Origin: Halichondria panicea
Taxonomy: Eukaryota > Porifera > Demospongiae > Suberitida > Halichondriidae
Direction: 5' to 3'
Assembly: GCF_963675165.1 (NCBI RefSeq)
Contig: NC_087387.1
Coordinates: 6,043,058 to 6,107,057 of the forward strand
Length of the DNA stretch: 64,000 nucleotides
In this document: one piece after another, positions 32,551 through 44,045 of the stretch
How the letters are laid out: every line of letters begins with the position of its first letter
Position numbering within the stretch: position 1 is the stretch's first letter
Notes under the pieces: model-generated
What the model saw: only the letters and a program-made list of their open reading frames with translations
Databases searched by the model: none
What the model was told of the DNA's origin: nothing
Program-made: the position numbers and the translations under genes

Positions 32551-32892
32551 GAGACGGCCAATCAGATTGAACATTGAATTGAATTACTGTATTGTATTAT
32601 CGTAATTTTGTTTTTCTTTCAAATGCAATAAAAGCACGATCTATGATGAAAAGTCGTCCTCTATATACGAGCTCTTCGACTTTAGTGTTGAGTGTTGCAG
32701 GAATAATAGTGCACGTATATATAATTATAGTGACTCGTAGATTTATTGGAATATCTAATAAGTTAACTTTAGCTGTGGTGCAATCAGCAAAGGCTTCAGT
32801 TTTCCCCCAATTTGGCTGCTTGTTTCGAATACAAGCCGCATGAAAACCGACCACTTGGAGATTAGAGGACTTGCATGCATACCTGACAATAG
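32551..32892. other. Downstream of Nup37 end, no gene
   Basis: AT-rich sequence with AATAAA at about 32628-32633, which could serve as the Nup37 polyadenylation signal about 80 bp after the stop. No supported ORF. Confidence 0.4.
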
Positions 32893-33000
32893 CCTCCTTC
32901 ACCAGCAGAGGAGGTACGACACACGTGCCTCGATGAGGCTAATTACCTCTGCAATAACGTTGAGCGTGGGCGGATAATCAAGGCGTGGTTACGCCCACTT

Positions 33001-34990
33001 TCAACGTTATTATTATTATTATTATTATTATTATGAGAGCTTTACAGCATAATTATGACATTACAGAAAATAGAGTAAGGTAGTAAGGTCTAGCAGGCAT
33101 ACATCCTAATGCTGACAGACTTACCCCTTTTCAGGGGCAGCTGGAACAAAACAAAACAAGAAAAAAAAAAACAAAAAAAAAAAAAAAAACAAAACAAAAA
33201 ATCATTAAATTGTGTGGCAGTTCTGGCATGGGCATATCAGGTGGTACGAGCACACATCCGATTGTTCAAAATTTCTTTCAAAATTAGATATTAAATATTG
33301 CCGTACTTTTTGTTTTATACTGTAGACAGATGCTGAAAAGTCCAATATATCAGCCGGGAGTGAGTTCCATAATTTGGCAATTCTGTTTAGGTAGAAATGT
33401 CTTGTATAGTTGGTTTTTCCCCTTGTCACATAAAGTTTCCTTCCAGTCTGACCTGCTCTTGTTTTACTTGATATGAAAGATACTAGTTGAGCAATGGTAT
33501 TTTGGGGCGATTTCAGACATTTTACAAGATACATAATGTCCTGCAATTCTAGCCAATGCATTAGTGGTAACAATTTTAGTTTCAATAGTCTTGATTTGTA
33601 ACATGAGGTAAAGTCGTTCAGAATGTATTTCGTAGCTCTTTTTTGTACACGTTCTATACTTTGTATGTCTTTGATATACATTGGCCTCCATAACTGAGAG
33701 CAGTATGATAGGTTACTTCTTAAGAGATAGATACAGTTGTTTTTTTAGATTAGTTGAAGAGTTTGCTGGGATCGTCCTCTTGATTAGGTAGAGAGAGATG
33801 TATGATTTTTTGCAGACTAGACTGTGTTGCTGCCTCCAAGTAAGATTTTGGTGAACTAGAATTCCAAGGTCTCTTTGAGTCTCTGATTTTCTCAAGTCAT
33901 TAGAATTGATGGTGTATTCGTGGGTATCTTGAGATTTGTTTCTGAGGGACATTCTCATAGTCTTGCACTTATCTACATTTAGACTTATTTTCCACTTTTC
34001 ACACCATGTGTCCACGGCATTCAGATCTCTTTGTAGTAAAAGCTCATCCTCTTCTTTGCTGATACCTTTTAGCAGTTTGGTGTCATCGGCAAACATAAAG
34101 CATCTCACATGCTGGATTTTATCAGGCAGATCATTTACATAGATGAGGAATAGAAGGGGACCTAAAATGCTGCCCTGTGGCACACCTGATATCACCAGTA
34201 ACATAGAGGAGTTGACATTACGTAGCGAGACATAGTGAAGTCTGCCAGACAGATAATCCTTAAACCAGAACCAAAGAGGACCAGTTATTCCTATTCTCCA
34301 AAGTTTGTATAGTAGTTCCTTGTGTGATACGGTATCGAATGCTTTCTTAAAGTCCAGGTAAACGACATCAATTGCACAGTTTTTATCAAGTTGGTCGTTT
34401 ATGTAGGCATAGGAAGATATTAATTGAGATAGACATGATCTTCCCTTCAGAAAACCATGTTGGTGTATTGATATCTTTTCACGCACAAAGTCTATGATTT
34501 TGTTATAGATCAGTTTCTCTATGATCTTTCCTGTTAGGCATAGGAGCGATATAGGCCTGAAATTTTCCAAACATCCTGGGTTGACAATTTTCGAAATTGG
34601 GCATATCTTGTGAACCTTCCATTCTGGGGGGATTACGCCTTGATCAAGAGAATCCGAGAAAAGCTTGCAGAACGGGATTGATAGTGTATCAGCACACAGC
34701 TTGAGGACAGTTGGATGAATTTGATCACACCCCATAGCTTTGGTAGTATCCAGGTTCGATAAGATTCCGAATACATCCTCTGCAGTGATTTCAATTTTAC
34801 CTAGTTGAGAGACAGGTGTTGGCAGAAGCCAAACAGGCGGAAGGCAGAAGTCACTCGAAATAAATACCGAGTGGAAGAACTCGTTGAACGCAAGAACAAT
34901 TAGGTGGGGGTCCGATATATTGCAACCATTATATAGTATAGAGCTTATTTGAGGCTTTGTGCTGCTTAGGCTGCTTATGTAACTGTAGAC
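33001..34990 (-). mobile_element. 5'-truncated non-LTR retrotransposon (LINE)
   Basis: The element runs on the minus strand. Its 3' end carries an (ATA)n-type microsatellite tail at 33007-33033. It contains most of a reverse transcriptase but no endonuclease, because it stops at about 34990. Short tandem 3' tails and this RT type are seen in Jockey/CR1/L2-related clades; the clade cannot be fixed without a tree. Confidence 0.85.
33205..34985 (-). pseudogene. Reverse transcriptase ORF of the LINE, frameshifted
   Basis: Reading the minus strand, RT blocks appear in order: GCDQIHPTVLK, FRPISLL, YLDFKKAFDTVSH, SGVPQGSILGPLLFL and the catalytic FADD box in FMFADDTKLLK. The typical C-terminal LGILVHQNLTW and ERVQKRATKYIL region follows. 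The frame breaks by one base near 33718, separating the RT core from the C-terminal part. Upstream of the first Met (34735) the frame stays open to about 34985 without a start. The copy is defective for transposition. Confidence 0.88.
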
Positions 34991-35208
34991 GCAACGTTAT
35001 TGCAACGTTATTGCAGAGGTAATTAGCCTAATCGAGGCACACGTGTCGTATCTCCTCTGCTCCTTCACCGGCCACTCTTCGAGGAAGTGCGGCCTGGGAT
35101 CGAGGCTACTGACAATCACATAGACTGACTCGCTCATCATCAACAATTCTAGTCCGTCCGATTGGATCATCTCTGCAGCCGTGTTCAACTCAAAAAGTAA
35201 CCTAAGCC

Positions 35209-35846
35209 ATGGCTTACCACATAGTTACTCTTGATAATATTTCTGAACAGCTTAAAGTACAAAGTACACTGGAGGAGAATAATGAAGTGGATTGTTCTTG
35301 TTTTTGTCCATCTGAAGATGAGCTTGAAAACTTGTTGGAACGTTTGTTTGTTGATAATATTAAAATAACTCCACCAAATGTCTCTGTTCTGTTTTCTACG
35401 TCAGATACTTCAAACAACCGGGACTGGACCTCCCCTCCTTTCTACACACATCCCCGTGGATATAAGATGGAGCTAGTTATCTCACACAGGCTATTTAATG
35501 GCTACCTACCTAGTGTACCTGATAACCCATCTGGTTTGTATGCCAAATTTGTCTTGCTGGATGGAGAGTATGACGGTTATCCGCGATTCCCAATTAGAAT
35601 GATGATTGAGTTTCACGTTTTTAAGAAAACTACGAATGACAGTCGTTTGATTACATTCTGCTTTGATGATAGCACACCACCTGCGTACACTTCACGCATG
35701 TATAAGTTGGCGAAACAGACGTAGATCAAGGACCTATAAGAGATGTGCTTTTGCTTAGAGAAGGTGAAAGGCATTTGTACAGCATTGATGGTTGTCTTAC
35801 TTTCAAGATTACAAATGTCGAAACATTATACAATAGCTACATGTGA
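35209..35846 (+). CDS. MATH-domain (TRAF-C-like) protein, frameshifted near its end
   Basis: The ATG in AGCCATGGCTTACC opens MAYHIVTLDNISEQL. A short acidic linker follows, then the MATH fold signatures DWTSPPFYTHPRGYKMEL and LLDGEYDGYPRFPIRMMIEF. The first frame stops at 35724. The next frame continues the family ending (DVLLLREGE, LYSIDGCLTFKITNVET) to a stop at 35846. One missing or extra base near 35705 therefore separates the last strands. There is no RING or zinc finger, so the protein would be a stand-alone MATH adaptor or decoy. It is either a recent pseudogene or shows a sequence error. Confidence 0.75.
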
Positions 35847-35867
35847 TATTATATACACTGACTCCTA

Positions 35868-37449
35868 CCATAGATAGTGTAGAAAGAAGGATTGGAAACG
35901 GACCGCGATTGTTGGCCAGTCCAGGCTGCACAGGAAGTTAATTCACTGCACCGGAAGCTAATAATAGTTTCTTCACATCACCTTGGGATATATGGGATGG
36001 CAGCACAGATTACTGAGCAGACAGACAGCACATGAGACTTGAGAAGAGCTAGAGCTAAAGAGCAGTGATGAGTATAAGTCCAAAATACCAGTCTACATTT
36101 GTATAGCTTGCTTGTCCATTTTAATATTGTCCCTTTTAATTAATTAATATTAATTAATACAGAGAAACACTCTACTGAGATTGAGAGAAGCCACTAAGCC
36201 TCTGTTTCTGAAGATGAAGGATTCAAGATATTTAGCAGTGCCAGCATCATGTAACTGCACTGACTTTAGCAACAAAGTTGTAGCTATGAATGGATGATTT
36301 ACGAGGGAAATACAATTTAATAGCTTGATCACTTTAGCGTATTGTGTATTCACACTCTTATACTCTTAGTATTATAGTTGATTCGATTCATAATTATAAT
36401 TATGGTTGTTTGATCACACGTAAAAAAATAATTATGTGCATCAAATAGAAATATAGTTAAAAACACTTCGAGAGGGTTCTAGCCGATTCGCTCACTCAGA
36501 AAGGCACTTGCGTCAGGGAGGATGAACAGGTCCCCTACCATGTCAATGAATGATTTGACTGCAAAGGGACGAGGGGAGTTTTAGGTTTACAATACACATT
36601 GTATATATATATACGTATCTGACTGTGAACTTCAGTCCTTGTGGCATCACTACAGCATCTTAAGCTCCTTACGGCTAGAAACAGATTTTTCCCAGTGTCC
36701 CAGTCGTCCAGGTATTCATTCTCCAACCCTATAGTATATATCACCCATGGGTAAGTAAACAAGACGGTAGTAACATAATAACGTATGACCAGTATATACA
36801 TGTACGTACGTCAATTTGTAAATATACATGTAGACTAAACATCACAGCTACTGCCAAAATAAGGCTTTGTTCAGTCAAATAAGGGTGCCCATTCCGCAAT
36901 ATAAAAGCATTTAGAAATACCCAAGACAAATTATAAGCCAAAGAGAGGTACGGAAAAGTGGACATAAATTCCGGTAAATTTTGCCATTTTATCATAATAA
37001 TGTTGTGAACTTTCCTTAGTACTTAGCAGTGCCAATTCAACACCATTCCATTCCTCACCTAATTCTCTATTCAACAAAGTCAAAATGGTAAATATTGCTT
37101 GTATAACAACGAAGATATAGGTACAGAAAGTCATTCCCAGTTGAATATGCCGCAAATTTCACTAATATAGGCCTGGAAATCCAGGCCCCAATTAATAATT
37201 AGCACCTACATGGTAAGAGAGGCTCTAATAAAATTTAATACTGCTACTGGTCTTAGTGCTATTGAAAGTGTTACCTTTGTCCAAGAATAGGAGAAAACCT
37301 TGTCTTTGGTATCTCTGAACGTGCGTAATTTAGCGCTTGTAGCTGCGTTAATCGAAGCCTGGATTGTCCACTGGCCTTTGCGTTTATTACACACACTTGA
37401 TAAGCCCACGTGATCCCGTTTCCAATCCCTCTTTCTACACTATCTATGG
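35868..37449. mobile_element. 1.6-kb inverted-repeat element with TA target duplication
   Basis: The ends CCATAGATAGTGTAGAAAGA and its complement (about 34 bp, one mismatch) are flanked by TA on both sides, as in Tc1/mariner-type insertions. The interior carries minus-strand open stretches (36535-37409) with hydrophobic segments such as YIFVVIQAIFTILTLLN and a basic stretch CNKRKGQWTIQA. These resemble exons of a membrane protein rather than a transposase. No DDE transposase was recognised. Cargo or a host gene fragment is possible. Confidence 0.65.
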
Positions 37450-37576
37450 TATCATCACCTCCTGTGCATAGTGTTTTATATAGCTATACAGACAACAAAA
37501 TTAATTATTTTTTTCAATTTCAGCAACAAAGTAAAGCACTTCTATCAACATTTCACTGCATAAATAAGAAATTTAA

Positions 37577-39208
37577 TATCAAGTGACATCATCAAGTTCT
37601 TGGGCAAGGATGTGTGCATCCCTCAGTTTCATCTCATCGATGGTATCTGTGGATTCAACCCTGACGATATTAACATTGTCAGTATAATATCACTATAAGG
37701 CATGCATGCACCTTTACAGTATAGTGTAACTATACTTAAACTAACTCTCAGGGGCGGATCCAGGGGTGATTTTGAGGGGCTGAAGCCCCCCCCTTTTGAA
37801 AAACTACCTATGTATTGCTAGTCTGAGGTTACAACAATTTTGCCACCAACCTTGTTACTTATGCATCTGCATGTAGACTCACTGACTTAAGAGATGCTAG
37901 ACAATAGCCAAGTCTAGCTACTAAGAGTATAAAGGATGTAGGCTAGCTAGCTGGACATGCATACTATACTAGCTAGTAGCTAGAACTAATAAAGTGCATA
38001 GGTCAACTATTGCTGTTGCTGAGTCAGCTCCTTGTGCAATGTTTTGTAGCCTCGATCATATCCCAGGCCTCTTTTCCTAGGCCTTGTGCATGTGAAGGAG
38101 GCTATTGTGCAGCTGTTGAGCTGCAACATGATGGAGCAGATCTCAGACTTTTTCAGCTAGTTGCAAGGAAGCAGCCTTATCTCCTCTCACTCTCAGTGCA
38201 GTCTGGGTAGGCATTGTGATTCTTTCATGTACCAAGAGTGCATGAATGTAGATGTAACATCTACAGTATACATCCTTTTGTTGATCAGAACGAGTTTTTT
38301 GTATTAACTTTTTCATACATTCAGTATTCACTTATTAATATGACAGTTCAAAGGTAAAAGTGTGAGCAAATTGTAAAAAGCAAAAAATTTCGCCTCCGGC
38401 GAGGCGGGAGGGGGATGCTCCCCCTCCCATACCCACCCCCTGGGTGGCTCCGCCACCCTCGTACGGGGCTTCGCCCCTTTCTACTAGCCCCCCCCTTTCA
38501 TTTTTCCTGGATCCGCCCCTGACTCTGAAGGGATATTTGTAAAACTTGTGTTCAATAGTGGTACAATAATTATGGTGTGCAGTGTGATTGTGCAGTGTGA
38601 TTGTAAAAGCGTGTACGTGACGTGACGCCTTTGAGTTCCCGTAATTTTAGTGAGGATTGTCCTATTTCACGTCAAGGGAGTCATTTTGTAGTCTTGAAAG
38701 GCCTGATGTGTTTAGATCAGTGTTCTTTTTTTTGTGAAATGCATTGGGCATGTTTTTATAGGTTGATAATTTACCTGTAATATCTTCTCTGATAATCTAA
38801 TTACCCCACCCACCCCACCCCCCTTTAGACTCGTCTCCCCACCTACTATACCCACACATCTGCCGGTACGTCTGTCAAGAATCTCATTCACTTTGCTCAG
38901 GTAAGATCTGCATCATGTGAGTGTTGGAGTATGTAACTGCATGCATATTGTTCTTATATATAGGGAGCGCACAATGGAAAGTTTGCAATGTATGACTACG
39001 AGCAAAGAATATGAAAGCATACGGAACTGTAAGTACTCTCACACCTCACACACACGCCCACTCCCTCACACCCACACAGCCCACCCCTCCCTCGTACAAC
39101 GTGACAGAGCTGAATGTCCCCACTGCCTTGTTCACTGGTGGCCATGATTGGTTAGCTGACCCCACTGACGTCAATGCCTCGGCTCCATACCACTGCTCAA
39201 CACTACTG
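37577..39208 (+). pseudogene. Acid lipase pseudogene (exons 5 to 8) split by a transposon
   Basis: Exon 5 remains at about 37581-37674 with about 24 bases missing around the EDVLFLI codons. Exon 6 is at 38829-38900, exon 7 at 38964-39028 (seven bases lost, frameshift) and exon 8 at 39080-39208 (five extra bases, frameshift). Exon 8 reads GGHDWLAD, so the catalytic Asp codon survives. Intron 5 is interrupted by the element at 37749-38521. Exons 1-4 and 9 are missing. Confidence 0.9.
37749..38521. mobile_element. hAT-like non-autonomous element
   Basis: The ends CAGGGGCGGATCCAGG and CCTGGATCCGCCCCTG are inverted. ACTCT occurs on both sides (37744-37748 and 38522-38526). CAGGGGCGGATCC ends are typical of hAT elements, although these normally make 8-bp duplications and only five bases match here. 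A GC-rich hairpin region lies at 38390-38490. No transposase was found. Homologous empty sites exist in lipase 2 intron 5 (about 6080) and elsewhere. Confidence 0.8.
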
Positions 39209-39789
39209 GTGAGAGAAAGGCTTTGTTGCAGCTATACACACTTACATGCTTGAATATAGTATACTTGCATGCACTTTAAATAGTTGCCCTGGAAATACTG
39301 ATAATTATTATTACCTACTATACATGTGAAGTAATTTCTTTTTACTGCATCAATCCTTATAGACGAAAAAAGGGGCTAGGTTGCTTAAAAGATATCAATG
39401 ATATTCATATGCGTTTTATATTAGCGCAGACACTGTAGCTTGTACAGACATGCCCACAAACTTCAAGAGGAGACTTGACAGGTTATAATAAGTGTGTGGG
39501 CGTGTCTGTGCCTTGGTAATGGTCATCATTATGCATGGTTGGGTTGTGTGGTGAAGGTTGTAATGATGTATTGTGTAAAGGCTGGAAATACCTTCTATTG
39601 CACAATTTTCATAAATCGGTTGGTTAGAGATACCTTAGAATTAGCGGCCCATACAAGATCAGTATAGCCAATCAATTTCCAACAAAATACTTCTGTGTAT
39701 TTATATACGGCTGACGTTTGAGACACAGTGTATATAGTTATATATAAGAGTATAAACCTAATTAATACAATCATGCATGACATGTGCAG
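39209..39789. repeat. Repeat region shared with 20390-20700
   Basis: Contains the lipase intron 8 start (TAGTTGCCCTGG). After a sharp junction near 39362 (AGACGAAAAAAGGGGCTAGG) comes the GTGTGTGGGCGTG and CCTTGGTAATGGTCATCAT block also seen at 20390-20700. Intron 1 sequence of the peptide gene then starts near 39690. Confidence 0.6.
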
Positions 39790-40285
39790 ACATCAATCGA
39801 GCTATGGAGGAATCTTACAAAACAATGTGCTGTGACCTAAGCTGCCATGCTGTCGTGATCAGAACAGGGTGGTGGAAAATCAAGGTATATATACTTGGAA
39901 AGATTGCCATGCACTATTTATTACGTATAATTATAGTAATTTGAACAAGTGGGCCTTCCAGTTGGATATTATTGTGGTTTTCAAATTTTGTATTCTGATA
40001 TAATTATACTAAGTCTTTCTATAATTAGATGATGTTGAGTGCAATCATTATGCATGTACATGCACAGACTTATAACTTCAGTATAGTCATACAAATAATA
40101 CATGTGCAGGCTTGAACCTGATTATCCAGCAGTATATAATTATGTGCTGCAAATATAATAATAAATTTATGTTGTGTTGCATTCGATCCCAAGTGGAAAA
40201 TCAAGGTTATCGTTATATTTTATCAATTCAGTGTTAAATAATTCATATTCTAATCATTGCAGATGGCGGTGCTATGTGGGGCTGA
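39790..40285 (+). pseudogene. Cysteine-pair peptide pseudogene (exons 2 to 4)
   Basis: The exon 2 copy at 39790-39885 keeps AMEESYKTMCCDL but loses a base within the codons before the second cysteine pair, changing frame. Exon 3 is at 40110-40205 (MCCKYNN-like), followed by an exon 4 copy (GCTATGTGGGGCTGA) ending about 40285. The signal peptide exon has been replaced by unrelated repeat sequence. Confidence 0.8.
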
Positions 40286-40415
40286 TGGAGACATAATTTA
40301 CGATACAGGGTTGTAAAACCCTCAACATTAATTTTTGTAACAGTCTTATATAGAGTATTTTTTTATGTTATAGTTTTCATCTACAGCTGATTTGTAAATG
40401 AAGCAGACATTCATC

Positions 40416-40780
40416 TAGGCCCTGATAAATAACTTTATTATGTTTTTTTTTCACCCATTATTCATTCTTGAAAAATATGCCTATTATTCTCATAAAAATC
40501 CGATTATTCTTAATTATTACATAACAACGTTAACGTATATATAAACACAACACACATGCAACTGATCAAGATATAATTAATGTATCATGATTCTGTATTT
40601 TCTCACTGACTTGAAATATTCCGACACTCAAAATTAAGTCTTCCTAAAAGAAGGGCGGCTGATTCATGAGACACTTTTTACCATGAGAACATCCTTATGC
40701 AAAACTTAATGTGATGATCTTTACCAAAAATAAACACCTATTGTGCTAAAATTATTTCGAGCATAATTTATCAGGGCCTA
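40416..40780. mobile_element. hAT-like MITE with 8-bp target duplication
   Basis: The terminal TAGGCCCTGATAAAT and its complement ATTTATCAGGGCCTA are flanked by the exact 8-bp repeat CATTCATC (40408-40415 and 40781-40788). The empty site is visible in paralogous sequence at about 18790 and 43460. The element is 365 bp, AT-rich and non-coding. Confidence 0.88.
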
Positions 40781-41292
40781 CATTCATCATGGCTATGTGC
40801 TATTAATTAGTATTATTTCCATGATGCAATGGCCAGCTGTGAACAGCCCGACATATGCATGCATAATAATAGACCACAAAGTTAAAGAATTTGGGAGTGA
40901 GAATGACATTAAAAGCATGCATGCATAATGTGAGAGTACGTTTGAATTGGTAGATGTGGGCCATATATACACTTTGTTAATATTAAAAACAATTTTCCAT
41001 TATTCATCCTGCACAACTATTTGTACTAGCTGAGCTGAGCAGTGCTGCCAGTGCAGCAATGATAAACTGGAATAAGAGAGTATAGGATTAGTGCCTATAG
41101 GGCAGCAACTGGGTCCAGTGGTGGCAGGGCAGGGGTCAACGCCCTCAAGGGAGATGGACTCGTAAAAATTCGGGGTCTCATAGCAACTGGGATGTCAGTA
41201 CAAATTAAAGTGGTACAAAGGTGCATGCTTATTATAATTATGTCGTGTTGATTGATGCATTTCCGCCCACGCCCCCCCCACACAACACACAG

Positions 41293-41433
41293 GACTCGTC
41301 ATCTGTTGGAATTCTACTCGACTCTCTGTCTCTTTCTACCGTCTTCTCGCTGCTGTGTGAAGATGGAGTGGGCGTATCTCATCTCTCCTAGTCACCTGAC
41401 ACTACCCACACAGAGGACGAGAGTGGACGATGT
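41293..41433 (+). pseudogene. Relic of Nup37 exon 3
   Basis: This stretch is nearly identical to the Nup37 exon at 55620-55762 (GACTCGTCATC start, GTGAGC donor). TGG of the SWSP motif is changed to TAG, and two bases near the donor are lost. Homology continues into the following intron to about 41549. No neighbouring Nup37 exons are present. Confidence 0.85.
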
Positions 41434-41611
41434 GTGAGCCGTGTGTGTGTGTGTGCATGTGTGTGACACAAATTTATGGGCTTTCTGCTATCAGGCAAAT
41501 TGACTAAATTTCGTAAAAAACCGCACGATCAGTTCGACAACTTGCATTTAACATTGACTATTGCATGATTTCAGCATGCAGTTATCACGTACCCTTTTAC
41601 TGTACACATGC

Positions 41612-41892
41612 AGGACATGTACAAGTAGCATAATTATCATGAAGTACGACCATGCTTTAAGAATTTGTGGGAGATTGAGCCACTCTTTGATCTTGTGAAC
41701 ACAGACTAACATAGCATCTTAATTAATGCATAATTAGTTAAGAATTTGTGGGAGATTGAGCCACTCTTTGATCTTGTGAACACAGACTAACAGCTGTCTC
41801 CATCATGTGTGGTGTGTGCCTGACATGTATGTACGAAACTTTATAATTATGAGACACTGCATGGGTGGTCTAAAGTCAAGCAGGATATAAAA
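41612..41892 (+). promoter_or_regulatory. Doubled module and TATA box of peptide gene 2
   Basis: A decayed lipase exon 9 start (GCAGGACATGTAC, then AAGTACGACCAT) leads into two tandem copies of TAAGAATTTGTGGGAGATTG (about 41658 and 41739). The TATA box TATAAAA is at 41886-41892 with the CAGCAGCAAGGAT leader after it. The doubling is unique to this gene. Confidence 0.65.
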
Positions 41893-41982
41893 GCTCTCAT
41901 CCAACAGCAGTTCAGCAGCAAGGATTATCAGTGGACCAACTAGTAGGTTGTGTGATCAAGACAAGAAATCTTCTCGCTGAAA

Positions 41983-43308
41983 ATGAAGTCCTTTATTCTT
42001 CTCATTAGTGTGATTGCTATAGCAACCATTGTGTCTGCCGCACCATCTTCCAGTGGTAAGCACACTTCTGTGTATTTATATATATAGGGCTGACGTTTGA
42101 GGCACAGTGCATGACTGTATATAGGAGTATAAACCATGCATGCATGGCATGTGCAGGTATCAATCAAGCTATGGAGGAATCTTACAAAACGATGTGCTGT
42201 GACCTAAAGCTGCCATGCTGTCATTTCAGTAATCAGAATAGAGTGGTGGAAAATCAAGGTATATACTTGACAGATCATCACTCCAACAAAACAATTGTAT
42301 GTACTATAGTATTACCAAGGGCGTATGAAGAGAAGAGGGCATGCAACTCACAATGTAAACTGCGTATGTGTCAAAAAACTGATGAGTCAGCAGGATATGC
42401 TATATTTAGCCAACCGCCCACTAGAGGATGTTGGTCACGATTAATTAAGATTCACGTGAGCTTATGTTTTCTATGTAAAAACTCCAAACTCATCCAAGCT
42501 GCTGAGTCGGCACATTTTATCTACTTTCTTCCATTAGCTTGTTTATCTCCATCTCCTGTTAGTTTATAAGTCGTAGTAGTTTAACACTGTGATTACTATA
42601 CCTGCTACATCAAGACAGGAGTCAAAGAAACCAAGGATTTGAGGCAACAACTCAAAGTCTATGGTTTCTGGCTTGTTGCTTCTAGTACGACTATGCTACT
42701 CACTTTATAGTGTCACTGAGCATTGTTAGCATCATTTACTACTAGTATAGAGAGCTACAATCATCTGCAGTATGTTAGCTAGCTAGCTTAGCTAAAATAG
42801 CTACTTTCTCTGTAAGTTTCCGTAATCTTCACCGTGCACCCACAAAAACGGTGCACGTGCAATGCATTCTTTACTATTTAGATATAAGACCCCGCCCATT
42901 TGTTTTCTGATAGATAGTAGTTGCATGCCCTCTTCTCTTCATACGCCCTTGCTATTACGTATAGTAATGCGAACAAATGGGCCTTCCAGTTGCATAGACC
43001 CATGGTTTTCCATCGCACCGAATTTTGCATTCTGATAGAACTCTCATAATTAGGGACGATGTTGAGTGCATGTATTATGCATGTACATGTGCATGTAGAC
43101 TTATGACTTCAGTATAGTCACAGTGGCTAATAATACATGTGCAGGCTCGAATGTGATTATCCAGCGTCGAGTGTATCTTTGCTGTAAATACAATATGTGG
43201 TGTTGCATACCAAAGGTGGAAAATCAAGGTATCGTTATAATTGTATACATTTGATTTCATGCATTTCATATTATAATCATTGCAGACGCTGGTGCTATGT
43301 GGGGCTGA
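41983..43308 (+). CDS. Small secreted peptide with paired cysteines, gene 2 (93 aa)
   Basis: Exons 41983-42055, 42157-42258, 43145-43228 and 43286-43308 give 282 nt in frame. Exon 1 is a signal peptide ending TIVSAAPS. Exon 2 carries CCDLKLPCC and exon 3 CCKYNMWCC. Exon 3 then reads on through VENQ into exon 4 (AGAMWG, stop), unlike gene 1, which stops within exon 3. Residue identity with gene 1 is very high in exons 1 and 2. The second intron has gained a 636-bp inverted-repeat element. The product is predicted to be secreted and disulfide-rich, function unknown. Promoter spacing and leader match gene 1. Confidence 0.75.
42316..42951. mobile_element. Inverted-repeat element in peptide 2 intron
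   Basis: The ends CAAGGGCGTATGAAGAGAAG and the exact complement (TIR about 33 bp to GGGCATGCAACT) have TATTAC on each side, with one extra C at the right junction. No transposase is seen. The peptide 1 intron lacks it. Confidence 0.8.
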
Positions 43309-43950
43309 TGGAGACATAATTTACGAGACAGAGTTGTATGTATAATAGTTAAGTTAGAATATTATAGCATTTAGAACCCTCAAAGTTTTGTTAACAGTTT
43401 TGTAGAACATATTTTTCTGTAATAGTTTTCTACAGCTGATTTGTAATGAAAGCAGACATTCATCATGTGCTGTTAGTGTTATTTCCATGGTGCATTTAGC
43501 CAGCTGTAAACAGCCCGAAATGAATACATATAATAGACCACAAATTAGTTAAAGAATTTGTGGGAGATTGAGCTGCTGTAATTTGATCTGGTGACCACAG
43601 ACTAACAGCTGTCTCAATCATGTGTGATATGTGGTGTGTGGTGTGTGCCTGATCATGACATGACCATGCATGCATGCATGAGAAATTCGATGTTTTGCGA
43701 GCATCAAATAATTTATGCGTGTGGGCATGCAATGACCATTTCGCAAAATATAATCGCAAAACCTGCAATAGTTAGATCGCAAAAGTTTGGCTCATTCGCA
43801 AAGGTTTTTCACCAGCAAAATATTTAAGACATTGGGTGGTATATAGCCAAGCAGGGTATAAAGCTCCTATACCAGCAGCAGATCAGCAGCAAGGATCATC
43901 AGTGGACTAACTAATATATTATTATTCATATTCATTGAATCATGTACGTG
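43309..43950 (+). promoter_or_regulatory. 3' flank of peptide 2 and promoter of a dead copy
   Basis: The flank matches 18640-18890. A module copy begins at about 43551, followed by the TCGCAAAAGTTTGGCTC segment and a GGGTATAAAG box at about 43855-43863. The arrangement is the same as at 19417-19725, so the two peptide loci were duplicated as pairs. Confidence 0.6.
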
Positions 43951-43973
43951 ACCAATTATAATAATACTTATGT

Positions 43974-44045
43974 AGCTCATTCTTCTCATTGCATGGTGTC
44001 ATTGCCATAGTAACCATTATGTCTGCCGCACCATCTTCCCATGAG
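43974..44045 (+). pseudogene. Dead copy of the peptide signal exon
   Basis: A relic of exon 1 (ATTGCCATAGTAACCATTAT, then GTCTGCCGCACCATC) with no start in frame and a TAG or TAA in the best frame. No cysteine-pair exon follows before the array. Confidence 0.7.

Larger units (their letters stand above)
32893..35070. repeat. Inverted repeats flanking the LINE
   Basis: The arm at 32893-32962 (GCAGAGGAGGTACGACACAC, then AGGCTAATTACCTCTGCAAT) is matched in reverse complement at 35002-35070. The arms are about 65 bp with several mismatches and enclose the LINE. Their origin is unknown; they may belong to an older foldback element that the LINE entered. Confidence 0.75.

Noticed and set aside
42111-42569. 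152-codon frame starting near peptide 2 exon 2
   Set aside because: It joins real exon 2 to the inside of the inverted-repeat insertion by reading through a proper donor. It is not a separate gene.
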